A stretch of DNA of 64,000 nucleotides, from NCBI RefSeq assembly GCF_016904945.1, contig NZ_JADIKF010000034.1, forward strand, positions 62,001-126,000, given 5' to 3'. The DNA comes from Dyella mobilis. Lineage in GTDB: Bacteria > Pseudomonadota > Gammaproteobacteria > Xanthomonadales > Rhodanobacteraceae. The notes under the pieces were generated by a model. That model had not been told where the DNA came from, made no database searches, and was given only the letters and a program-made list of their open reading frames with translations. Each line of letters begins with the position of its first letter. The first letter of the stretch is position 1. The translations under genes and the position numbers were made by a program. This document shows, one piece after another, positions 50,264 to 58,043 of this stretch.

Positions 50264-51282
50264 ACATGAAGCTCTTCAGTTATATCGCCGGCTTCCTCGG
50301 CCTGGCCGTCGCCATCGCACTGGTGGCGCACCAGGGATGGGGCGAGATCGCCAGCGCCATCGATCACGCCGGCTGGGCGCTGTTGTGGCTGCTGCCCTTC
50401 CACGTGCTGCCCTTGCTGCTGGATGTGATTGGCTGGCGCGTACTGATCGCGCCGCGCGACCCGCATCGCCAGGCCACGCTGCCTTTCCTGTTCTGGGTGG
50501 CATCGGTACGCGAAGCGAGCAACCGCTTGTTGCCGGTGGCAAACATTGGTGGCGAGATCATCGGCATCCGCCTGGTGAAATGGCGCGGCATCGGCGGCGC
50601 CGCCGCCGCGGCCAGCATCATCATGGAAGTGCTGCTGACGCTGGTGAACCAGTATCTGTTCACCGCGCTCGGCATCATCCTGCTGATCGAGCTGACCAGC
50701 AACATCAGCGCCTTCAGCACGGTCATTTCCGCGCTGGCCGCGAGCCTGCCGCTGCCGATCTTCCTGATCATCATCCTGCGTCACGGCAAGGTGTTTGCGC
50801 GCCTGGAAACCTTTGCCGAAAAGTTGCTCGGCGGTCGCTCCAAGCTGACCGAACTTATCGATGGCGCTAACCTCGACCTGGAAATCCGCGCGCAATATTC
50901 GCGTCCGCTGCGCCTGATCGCCGCCTGCGGCTGGCAGTTCATCGGCTACATCGTGGGCAGTTTCGAAACCTGGCTGGCCCTGCACCTGCTCGGCTATCCG
51001 ATCAGCGTATGGGATGCCATCGCAATCGAAGCGGTCACCCAGGCGCTGCGCCACATCATTTTCGTAGTGCCCGCCGGCCTTGGCGTACAGGAAGGCGGCC
51101 TGGTGCTGTTCGGCCACGTGATCGGCCTGCCACCCGAAGCCAGTGTTGCGCTGTCGCTGGTCAAGCGCATGCGTGAAGTGGGCTTTGGCGTGCCGGCCCT
51201 GATTTCCTGGCAGTGGGCCGAAGCGCGGCGGCTGTATGCGGATTCCTCCACACGCGCCGGCTCCAGCCAACCGCCTACCTGA
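50260..51282 (+). CDS. hpnL: Hopanoid-cluster integral membrane protein HpnL
   Basis: 340-aa protein with seven to eight membrane segments of the lysylphosphatidylglycerol-synthase-like/AglD group (family name HpnL). Typical blocks: RLLPVANIGGEIIGIRLVKWRG and VPAGLGVQEGGLVLFGHVIGLPPE. Proposed to move hopanoids or precursors across the membrane; not proven. Start overlaps the hpnK stop. The di-iron protein gene follows after 13 bp. Confidence 0.9.
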   Translation: MNMKLFSYIAGFLGLAVAIALVAHQGWGEIASAIDHAGWALLWLLPFHVLPLLLDVIGWRVLIAPRDPHRQATLPFLFWVASVREASNRLLPVANIGGEIIGIRLVKWRGIGGAAAAASIIMEVLLTLVNQYLFTALGIILLIELTSNISAFSTVISALAASLPLPIFLIIILRHGKVFARLETFAEKLLGGRSKLTELIDGANLDLEIRAQYSRPLRLIAACGWQFIGYIVGSFETWLALHLLGYPISVWDAIAIEAVTQALRHIIFVVPAGLGVQEGGLVLFGHVIGLPPEASVALSLVKRMREVGFGVPALISWQWAEARRLYADSSTRAGSSQPPT

Positions 51283-51295
51283 AGAGAATTCGAGT

Positions 51296-52306
51296 ATGAC
51301 GCTCCAACACGAAGCCTTCGATACCGAAACCCTGGTACCCGGCTTTCACGAACCCGTGCTGCCGACCGACGAACCGGATGCGGCCACCATCTCGGCGTCC
51401 GAAGCGCGCACGCGGCATTGGTCGAGCGACAACCCGCAGCAACGCCTCAAGTACGGCTCGGACGCGCACAAGCAGATGATGTGCCGGATGTTCGCGGAAA
51501 CCTTCAATCCCTATCGCCCGTCGGTGCTGAAATGGCCGACGCTGGATGAAGCAGCCCTGCATCGCATCACGTCGCTGCCGATCTGGGATATCGCAGTGCA
51601 GACCGAAGGCAAGGCGCGCCTGCGCATGGCCGCTTACGCACGCACGATTGCCGATCCGGAGATGCGCAATACCCTTGCGCAGAATGCGTGGGAAGAAAAT
51701 CGCCACAAGCAAGTGCTGTCCAAGATGGTGCAGCACTACAACATCCCGCTGGTGCCGGAACCGGAGTACGAATACCCCAAGGATCCCGAGTGGGCGTACC
51801 TGGTCACCGGTTACAGCGAGTGCATCGACAGCTTCTTCGCCTTCGGTCTGTTCAAGGTCGCGCACGATTCGGGCCTGTTCCCGGCCGAACTGATCGATAC
51901 CTTCGAACCGGTGATGCAGGAAGAATGCCGACACATCCTGCTGTTCGCCAACTGGGTAGCCTGGCATCGCAGGAAGCTCAATCCGTTCCAGCGCATCGCC
52001 TTCGAATGGAAGGTGTTCCGCGTGTGGTGCTTCCTGGGCCTGGAACGCATGGACCTGGCCAAGAGCCTGGATGCCGACGGCAACGAACACGCGCAGGACA
52101 ATAACTTCACCGTCAACGGCGCGCAATCCATGACGGAGCAGGACCTGAGCGTGGCCGAACTGATGGCCACCTGCCTGCGCGAAAACGACCGCCGCTTCTC
52201 CGGCTACGATCTGCGCTTGCTGCGCCCGACCACGATGCCTTCGATGGTCAAGTTCGCATTGCCGGTGCTGCGGTTTTTCGAGCGGCGCAAAAAGGCCAGG
52301 AAATAG
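51296..52306 (+). CDS. Ferritin-like di-iron protein of the hopanoid cluster, function unknown
   Basis: 336 aa, soluble, mostly helical. It has the ligand set of a carboxylate-bridged di-iron centre: E134-x-x-H137 (WEENRHKQ) and E210-x-x-H213 (EECRH), with E104 and E175 (YSECIDSFFAFG) placed to complete two EXXH-type half sites. No signal peptide; a basic C-terminus (ERRKKARK). The ATG at 51296 has GAAGAG 9 bases upstream; the frame extends 20 codons back into hpnL. Directly behind hpnL (13 bp), so probably co-transcribed with hpnI-J-K-L. Enzymes of this fold hydroxylate or desaturate lipids and other substrates, so a hopanoid- or isoprenoid-modifying oxidase is plausible, but I cannot name a reaction. 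It is not one of the hpn families I know. Confidence 0.8.
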   Translation: MTLQHEAFDTETLVPGFHEPVLPTDEPDAATISASEARTRHWSSDNPQQRLKYGSDAHKQMMCRMFAETFNPYRPSVLKWPTLDEAALHRITSLPIWDIAVQTEGKARLRMAAYARTIADPEMRNTLAQNAWEENRHKQVLSKMVQHYNIPLVPEPEYEYPKDPEWAYLVTGYSECIDSFFAFGLFKVAHDSGLFPAELIDTFEPVMQEECRHILLFANWVAWHRRKLNPFQRIAFEWKVFRVWCFLGLERMDLAKSLDADGNEHAQDNNFTVNGAQSMTEQDLSVAELMATCLRENDRRFSGYDLRLLRPTTMPSMVKFALPVLRFFERRKKARK

Positions 52307-52366
52307 TAGAGAGAGATGAGAAATTAGAGCGCAGCCGATTTTCCCTCGCGTCTCGCTTCTATTTAC

Positions 52367-53344
52367 TCACTTCTGCAATTGAAACCAGCGCACCGCATCT
52401 TCCAGCGCCTGGCGCGCCGGACGTGCGGTGTAACCCAACTCACGCTCGGCCTTCGCGCTGGTAAAGAACATGCGCTTCTTCGACATGCGCACTTCTTCCA
52501 CGGTGGCGATCGGGTTCATGCCGGTAAGGCGCGCCCAGGCCTCGGACAGGTAGGCGATCGGCATCACCACGCCGTGCGGCAAGCGCACCTTGGGAGGCGA
52601 GCGGCCCGCGATATCGGCGATCTCGGTGAGCACTTCACGCAGGCTCATGTTGAAGCCGCCGAGAATGTAGCGCTCACCGATCATTCCACGCTCGAAAGCC
52701 AGCCAATGCCCATGAGCCACATCTTCCACGTGCACGATATTCAGCCCCGTGTCGACATAGGCCGGCAGTTTGCCGGCCATCGCATCGCGCACCACGCGCC
52801 CGGTCGGCGTGGGCTTGATGTCGTGCGGCCCGATCGGCGTGGAAGGGTTCACGATGACGATAGGCGCGCCCTCCGCCGCGAACTGCCTGGCCACTTCCTC
52901 GGCCAGGAACTTGGAGCGCTTGTAGTGGCCGATCATGTCGTTCACGGACACCGGCGTGCTTTCGCTGCCAGGGCTGCCGTCCTTGGGAATGCCCAGGGTG
53001 GCCACGCTGCTGGTGTAGACGATCCGGGGGACGCCAACCTTTCGCGCAGCTTCCAAAATGGAACGAGTGCCCTCGACATTGGCACGATACAACTCGCCTG
53101 GATCGGGGGCCCACAGGCGATAATCCGCCGCCACGTGGAACAGCGCGTCGCAGCCGTCGCAAGCCGGCAGCAGGGAGGCAGGCACGGTCAGGTCGCCTTC
53201 GACCACCTTCACCTCCAGCCCCTGCAGATTGCGCCGGTCGGACCCCGGCCGCGCCAGCACCCGCACCTCGTGCCCATCGCGCAGCAGGTGGCGCGCCACG
53301 GCCGAACCCACGAAACCGGTGGCACCGGTAACCAGCGCCCTCAC
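52367..53344 (-). CDS. hpnA: Hopanoid-associated sugar epimerase HpnA
   Basis: NAD(P)-dependent short-chain dehydrogenase/epimerase-like protein, 325 aa. Rossmann motif TGATGFVGSAVA (6-17), the catalytic Tyr-Lys in HYKRSKFLAEE, and a serine in YTSSVATLG. The GTG at 53344 puts the first beta strand (RALVTG) at the N-terminus; the 28 extra upstream codons look random. Its substrate is unproven; it is a common hopanoid-cluster marker. It lies opposite to both flanking hopanoid units and is divergent from the squalene synthase gene. Confidence 0.9.
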   Translation of the reverse strand: MRALVTGATGFVGSAVARHLLRDGHEVRVLARPGSDRRNLQGLEVKVVEGDLTVPASLLPACDGCDALFHVAADYRLWAPDPGELYRANVEGTRSILEAARKVGVPRIVYTSSVATLGIPKDGSPGSESTPVSVNDMIGHYKRSKFLAEEVARQFAAEGAPIVIVNPSTPIGPHDIKPTPTGRVVRDAMAGKLPAYVDTGLNIVHVEDVAHGHWLAFERGMIGERYILGGFNMSLREVLTEIADIAGRSPPKVRLPHGVVMPIAYLSEAWARLTGMNPIATVEEVRMSKKRMFFTSAKAERELGYTARPARQALEDAVRWFQLQK

Positions 53345-53588
53345 CGTGAAACCGCCGCGAATGCCAGCGATGGCACAGTGATCGCGATGGCGCGCGAGTT
53401 CGAAGAAATGAGAATTGTCATCACACAATTATGGACGAAAACCGCCTGCTGCTTCAGCATATCGGGATGCCAACCCCACCCCGCCAGCCCCCAGCGAGCA
53501 TGCGTGAGCGTTCGCCAAACCGGTCCTCGTCAGATCCGGGAACTTCAATCAGTGCCGATCTTCCAAATTCGCACCCGTACTGGTGTGT

Positions 53589-53594
53589 CATAAT
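53589..53594 (+). promoter_or_regulatory. Candidate extended -10 promoter of the squalene synthase-shc operon
   Basis: TGTCATAAT has an extended -10 form (TGnCATAAT) 22 bases before the start codon; no convincing -35 is seen. The leader would be very short. Confidence 0.35.
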
Positions 53595-53615
53595 TCCGGC
53601 GATTGAGGCATGCCA

Positions 53616-54785
53616 ATGATCGAACTCCACAATGCCGTTCCCCATGCCGGAAGCGAAGAGGCCAACACCTACCAGGACGCGATCCTGCCCAAGGTGTCCC
53701 GGACCTTTGCGCTGACCATTCCGCAGCTCCCCCCGGAGCTGCGTCGCGCCGTGGCGAACGCTTACCTCCTTTGTCGCATCGCCGACACCATCGAAGACGA
53801 ACCGGCGCTTTCGGCCGAACAGAAGCGCTCGTTCGAAAATGCCTTCGTCGACGCCGTCACCGGCGATGCCGATGCGCGGCAGGTCGCCGATGAAGTCGCC
53901 CCCCTGCTTTCGAACGAAACGCTGGAGGCCGAGCGCGACCTGATGCGCCAGCTGCCGCTGGTGCTGCAAGTCACGCGCAGCCTGCAACCGCCGCAGCAGG
54001 CGTCGATCGTGAAGTGCCTGAAGATCATGTCCCACGGCATGCACGAGTTCCAGCGCAAGGCAGGCCTGCAAGGACTTGCCACCCTGCACGACCTGGACCG
54101 CTACTGCTACTGCGTGGCCGGCGTGGTCGGTGAAATGCTTACGGAACTGTTCGTCGATTTCGAGCCGGCGCTCGCCGTCCATCGCAACACCATGCTGCGC
54201 CTGGCCGTTTCCTTCGGGCAGGGCTTGCAGATGACCAACATCCTCAAGGACCAGTGGGAAGATCGCACCCGCGGCGTCTGCTGGCTGCCGCAGGACATGT
54301 TTGCGCGCCACGGCATCAAGCTCGGCGAGCTGAAGTCCGGCAAGCAGAATGCAGGCTACGCAGCGACCATGTCCGAGCTGGTAGGCATTGCCCACGCGCA
54401 CCTGCGCCAGGCGCTCGATTACACCCTGCTGATTCCCGGCAAGCACGCCGGCGTTCGCCGGTTCTGCCTGTGGGCGATCGGCATGGCCGTGCTCACCTTG
54501 CGCAACCTGCAGAACAATCTCGACTTCTCCGCCGGCACGCAGATCAAGATTTCCCGCAAGGCCGTGGCGCGCACCATTCTTTTCACGCGCATCTTCGGCA
54601 AGTCGAACGCAGCCTTGCGCTGGCTGTTCAACTCCACCGCACGCGGCCTGCCGCTCACCCCTCTCACCGCCGAGTGGAGCGAACCCTCGACGCCTGCACG
54701 TACCTGGCCCAAGCGCTCCATTCCTCACATTGCCGATGTCACCTGGCGTGAAACGGCCGATGCACAGGAAGTGCGCCACCGATGA
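53616..54785 (+). CDS. Squalene synthase, single-chain (eukaryote-like SQS type)
   Basis: Condenses two FPP to squalene. 389 aa. First Asp-rich motif DTIEDE (57-62), second at 212-216 (KDQWEDR), plus YCYCVAGVVGEMLTELF (163-179), close to the YCHYVAG(L)VG signature of eukaryotic-type squalene synthases. Most hopanoid bacteria instead use the three-protein HpnC-HpnD-HpnE route; no HpnC or HpnE homologue is present in the window. There is no C-terminal membrane anchor. The second ATG (53616) is chosen because GAGG is 7 bases upstream, against 1 base for the first (53610). Overlaps shc by 4 bases. HpnD remains a possible alternative name, but the VAGVVG signature argues for SQS. Confidence 0.85.
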   Translation: MIELHNAVPHAGSEEANTYQDAILPKVSRTFALTIPQLPPELRRAVANAYLLCRIADTIEDEPALSAEQKRSFENAFVDAVTGDADARQVADEVAPLLSNETLEAERDLMRQLPLVLQVTRSLQPPQQASIVKCLKIMSHGMHEFQRKAGLQGLATLHDLDRYCYCVAGVVGEMLTELFVDFEPALAVHRNTMLRLAVSFGQGLQMTNILKDQWEDRTRGVCWLPQDMFARHGIKLGELKSGKQNAGYAATMSELVGIAHAHLRQALDYTLLIPGKHAGVRRFCLWAIGMAVLTLRNLQNNLDFSAGTQIKISRKAVARTILFTRIFGKSNAALRWLFNSTARGLPLTPLTAEWSEPSTPARTWPKRSIPHIADVTWRETADAQEVRHR

Positions 54786-56770
54786 ATTCAACGACGCCCA
54801 ACACCGCTAGCGCTGCCGCCAACGACTTCTTCGAGACCGCTGAAACCGGCGGACTGGATGCAGCCATCGAACGCGGACGCGCCGCCCTGCTGGCGCGCCA
54901 ACACCAGGATGGGCACTGGTGCTTCGAACTGGAGTCCGACTGCACGATCACCGCCGAATACATCCTGATGATGCATTTCATGGATGAAATCGACGACGTG
55001 CTGCAGGAAAAAATGGCGCGCTACCTGCGCGACACCCAGGTAAAGGATGCGCACGGCGGGTGGCCGCAGTATTACGACGGCGACATCGATCTGTCGTGTA
55101 CGGTGAAGGCTTACTTCGCACTCAAGGCCGCCGGCGACGACCCGGAAGCCGAGCACATGCGCATGGCGCGCAAAGCCATTCTGGCTCAGGGCGGCGCCGC
55201 GAAGGCCAACGTGTTCACGCGCATCCTGCTGGCCTTGTTCGAACAGGTGCCGTGGCGCGCGACGCCGTACGTACCGGTAGAGATCATGCTGCTGCCGCGC
55301 TGGTTCCCGTTCCACATCGAGAAAATCTCGTATTGGGCGCGCACCACCACGATACCGCTGACCATCCTGTGCTCGCTCAAGGCGAAGGCCGCCAATCCGC
55401 GCAAGATCCACATCCGCGAGCTGTTCGTCACGCCGCCGGAACAGGAGCGCGATTACTTCATTCGCGGCGGCCTGCTCAATCGCACTTTTCTCGTGCTGGA
55501 CAAGATCGGCCGCTTTGTCGACCGCTTCATTCCCAAGGGCGTGCGACAGCATGCGATCAAGAAGGCCGAAGACTGGTTCCTTCCGCGCATGAATGGCGAG
55601 GACGGCATCGGCGCGATCTTTCCGCCGATGGTCAACTGCCTGGAAGTGATGAAGCTGCTGGGTTATCCCAAGGATCATCCGGCTCGCCAGACCTGCCTGC
55701 GCTCGATCCAGAAACTGGTCGTTCAGCGCGCCGACGGCACGGCCTACTGCCAGCCCTGCGTGTCTCCGATCTGGGATACGGTCTGGAGCGCGCTGGCACT
55801 GATGCACACCAGCGACGACGACGCCACGCAAGAAGCGATCGCCAAGTCGACCGACTGGCTGACCTCCAAGCAGGAACTGGAACTCAAGGGCGACTGGGCG
55901 GTAAAGGCGCCGGACCTGGCTCCGGGCGGCTGGGCTTTCCAATACAACAATGCGTATTACCCGGATATCGACGACACCGCCGTGGTCGCCGCCCTGTTGC
56001 ACATACAGGATCGCCGTCGCGGCGAATCGGGACGCCACCGCGTCAATACCGATCGCGCCATGGACTGGATGATCGGGCTGCAATCGAAGAATGGTGGTTT
56101 TGCCGCGTTCGATGCCGACAACACGCACTATCACCTCAATGCGATTCCGTTCGCCGACCACGGGGCGCTGCTCGATCCGCCGACCGAAGACGTGTCCGGC
56201 CGCGTGGCCGCCGCACTGGCCGTGCTGGCGCGTCCGCAGGATCAGGAAAGCCTGCGCCGCTGCATCGACTACCTGCGCTCCACCCAGCTCGAAGATGGCA
56301 GCTGGTGGGGCCGCTGGGGCAGCAATTACATCTACGGCACCTGGAGCGTGTTGGCCGGTCTTGCACTGGCTGGCGAGGATCTGCGCCAGCCGTATATCCG
56401 CAAGGCCGTCGAATGGCTCCGCTCGCGCCAGAACGCCGATGGCGGCTGGGGCGAGACCAACGACAGCTATATCGACGCTGGGCTGCGCGGCACCAATCGC
56501 AGTGTCAGCACGCCGCAGACGACGGCATGGGCCCTGCTCGCACAGCTCGCGCTGAACGAAGCCTCATCCGATTCGGTGAAGCGCGGCATCGCCTTCCTGC
56601 TGGCCAACCAGCAAAGCAGCGGCGCGCTGGAAGGCCTGTGGTATCACCCCACGCACAACGCACCGGGGTTCCCTCGTGTGTACTACCTCAAGTACCACGG
56701 CTACACCGCGTACTTTCCGTTGTGGGCATTGTCCCGCTACCGGCAGTTGACTCAATCGGCAGCGGCTTGA
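54782..56770 (+). CDS. shc: Squalene-hopene cyclase
   Basis: Cyclises squalene to hopene and diplopterol; monotopic membrane enzyme. 662 aa, normal length. Catalytic DxDDTA motif at D395-D398 (PDIDDTA), several QW repeats (QHQDGHW, QDGSWWGRWG-type, QNADGGWGET). GWAFQYNN and the C-terminal block PGFPRVYYLKYHGYTAYFPLWALSRY are characteristic. ATGA overlap with squalene synthase and TTGA overlap with hpnG show a tightly coupled operon. Confidence 0.97.
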   Translation: MNSTTPNTASAAANDFFETAETGGLDAAIERGRAALLARQHQDGHWCFELESDCTITAEYILMMHFMDEIDDVLQEKMARYLRDTQVKDAHGGWPQYYDGDIDLSCTVKAYFALKAAGDDPEAEHMRMARKAILAQGGAAKANVFTRILLALFEQVPWRATPYVPVEIMLLPRWFPFHIEKISYWARTTTIPLTILCSLKAKAANPRKIHIRELFVTPPEQERDYFIRGGLLNRTFLVLDKIGRFVDRFIPKGVRQHAIKKAEDWFLPRMNGEDGIGAIFPPMVNCLEVMKLLGYPKDHPARQTCLRSIQKLVVQRADGTAYCQPCVSPIWDTVWSALALMHTSDDDATQEAIAKSTDWLTSKQELELKGDWAVKAPDLAPGGWAFQYNNAYYPDIDDTAVVAALLHIQDRRRGESGRHRVNTDRAMDWMIGLQSKNGGFAAFDADNTHYHLNAIPFADHGALLDPPTEDVSGRVAAALAVLARPQDQESLRRCIDYLRSTQLEDGSWWGRWGSNYIYGTWSVLAGLALAGEDLRQPYIRKAVEWLRSRQNADGGWGETNDSYIDAGLRGTNRSVSTPQTTAWALLAQLALNEASSDSVKRGIAFLLANQQSSGALEGLWYHPTHNAPGFPRVYYLKYHGYTAYFPLWALSRYRQLTQSAAA

Positions 56771-57504
56771 GCCCGCACACGGCCATCGGCGCAACCGGTG
56801 TCGTCGTGGCCTTGGCGTCGGAAGCCAAGGCACTGACTGCTGAGCGCGTGCAACCCGATCGCCTCATACCGCTCGCGCACCAATCCGCGCTGTGGCTCAG
56901 TGGCATGGGGCCGGCCGCCGCGCGCCGTGCGGCACTAGGCCTGGCGGAAGCAGGCGCCACCGCGCTGGCCGTATTCGGCGTGGCCGGCTCGCTGGATCGA
57001 TGCCTGGGCAACGGTTCGCTGTTCTGTCCGCAGCGCGTCCTCGACGAGAAGGGCTGCGTGCACCAGGCCGATGCTTCGTGGCGCGCACAACTGCAACGAC
57101 AATTGGCAGCAGGCGCCTTGCCGCTGCGAACGGAGGGTTCGCTGCTCAGCGTGCAGCATCCGTTGCTTACAGCGACCGACAAGGTTGCCGCGCACGAGCG
57201 CTTCGCCGCCCTGGCCGTCGACATGGAAAGTGCAGCGGTGGCCGAGGTCGCCAAAGAACGCGGGCTGCCGTTCGTCGTGCTGCGCGCCATCGTCGACGAA
57301 GTGGACGATGCCATCCCGTCGGCGCTGAGCGACAGCGTGGACACGTGGGGACGCCCCCGCACCTTTGGCCTGATTGCCGCGCTGTGCCGCCATCCGTCGG
57401 TACTGGCCGATCTGCCGCGACTATACTCGCGCATGCAACGCGCCACCCTGGCGCTGCGTGCCGCCGCCGAGGCGACCGGAAGCGCGTTGGCCCGGCCATC
57501 CTGA
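56767..57504 (+). CDS. hpnG: Adenosylhopane phosphorylase/nucleosidase HpnG
   Basis: Removes adenine from adenosylhopane, the step after HpnH. 245 aa, nucleoside-phosphorylase fold: GVVVALASEAKAL at the N-terminus, VFGVAGSLD, DMESAAVAEVA (substrate-binding Met-Glu-Ser block). The TTG at 56767 overlaps the shc stop; no ATG or GTG is well placed for the conserved N-terminus, and the longer open frame is a shadow of shc. Confidence 0.9.
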   Translation: MSPHTAIGATGVVVALASEAKALTAERVQPDRLIPLAHQSALWLSGMGPAAARRAALGLAEAGATALAVFGVAGSLDRCLGNGSLFCPQRVLDEKGCVHQADASWRAQLQRQLAAGALPLRTEGSLLSVQHPLLTATDKVAAHERFAALAVDMESAAVAEVAKERGLPFVVLRAIVDEVDDAIPSALSDSVDTWGRPRTFGLIAALCRHPSVLADLPRLYSRMQRATLALRAAAEATGSALARPS

Positions 57505-57559
57505 ATCACGTTTTTCGCATCGCCGTCGTTACGACCATGCCCTACTGGAGAACCGCCTG

Positions 57560-57931
57560 ATGTCCCTGCGTCGTCATTTTGGAACCTTCCTGGTTGCTGC
57601 CGCCTGCACCCTGGCCAGCATGTCCGCTTCGGCCCACGCCATCCTCACCGACAGCACGCCCAAGCTCAACGGCACGCTGGTCGCCGGCCACGTCGACATG
57701 ATGTTCAAGTACAACAGCAAGATCGACCAGCACCGCTCGCGCATCGTGCTGGTGAAGGCCGACAAGAGCGAAACCGTGTTGAGCATCGCGGCCAACGGCA
57801 GCAAGCCGAACGAGCTGGATACCAGCGCAGACCTGACGCCGGGCAACTACACGATCCGTTGGCAGGCGCTGGCGCTCGATGGCCACATCACACGCGGCGA
57901 CGTGCCGTTTACGGTCGTGGCCAAGCAGTAA
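57560..57931 (+). CDS. copC: CopC-type periplasmic copper-binding protein
   Basis: 123 aa. Signal peptide cleaved after SASA (residue 25), leaving His26 as the N-terminal residue of the mature protein, as expected for the amino-terminal copper site of CopC. The motif LDGHITRGDVPFTV near the C-terminus is the conserved DGH strand. 55 bp after hpnG, followed by copD: the pair is usual for copper handling, but its place within a hopanoid operon is not. A nearby REP-like hairpin separates it from copD. Confidence 0.88.
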   Translation: MSLRRHFGTFLVAAACTLASMSASAHAILTDSTPKLNGTLVAGHVDMMFKYNSKIDQHRSRIVLVKADKSETVLSIAANGSKPNELDTSADLTPGNYTIRWQALALDGHITRGDVPFTVVAKQ

Positions 57932-57977
57932 TCCCGACTGGCAAGCCGGGCTTTTCGCGAGCACTACTTGTCGTACT

Positions 57978-58003
57978 GTCATCCCGGCGCAGGCCGGGAT
58001 GAC
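57978..58003. repeat. REP-like hairpin between copC and copD
   Basis: GTCATCCCGGC / GCCGGGATGAC, perfect 11-bp stem with a 4-base loop and no T-run. The ATCCCGGC core occurs in dispersed intergenic repeats of many proteobacteria. Confidence 0.65.
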
Positions 58004-58043
58004 CACCCCCAAGCATCCAGCCTCAACTGACTGAGCCATTCCC

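Noticed and set aside
55060..56766. Long frame upstream of hpnG suggesting an 814-aa protein
   Set aside because: It is a second-frame shadow of squalene-hopene cyclase; HpnG homology begins only after 56767.
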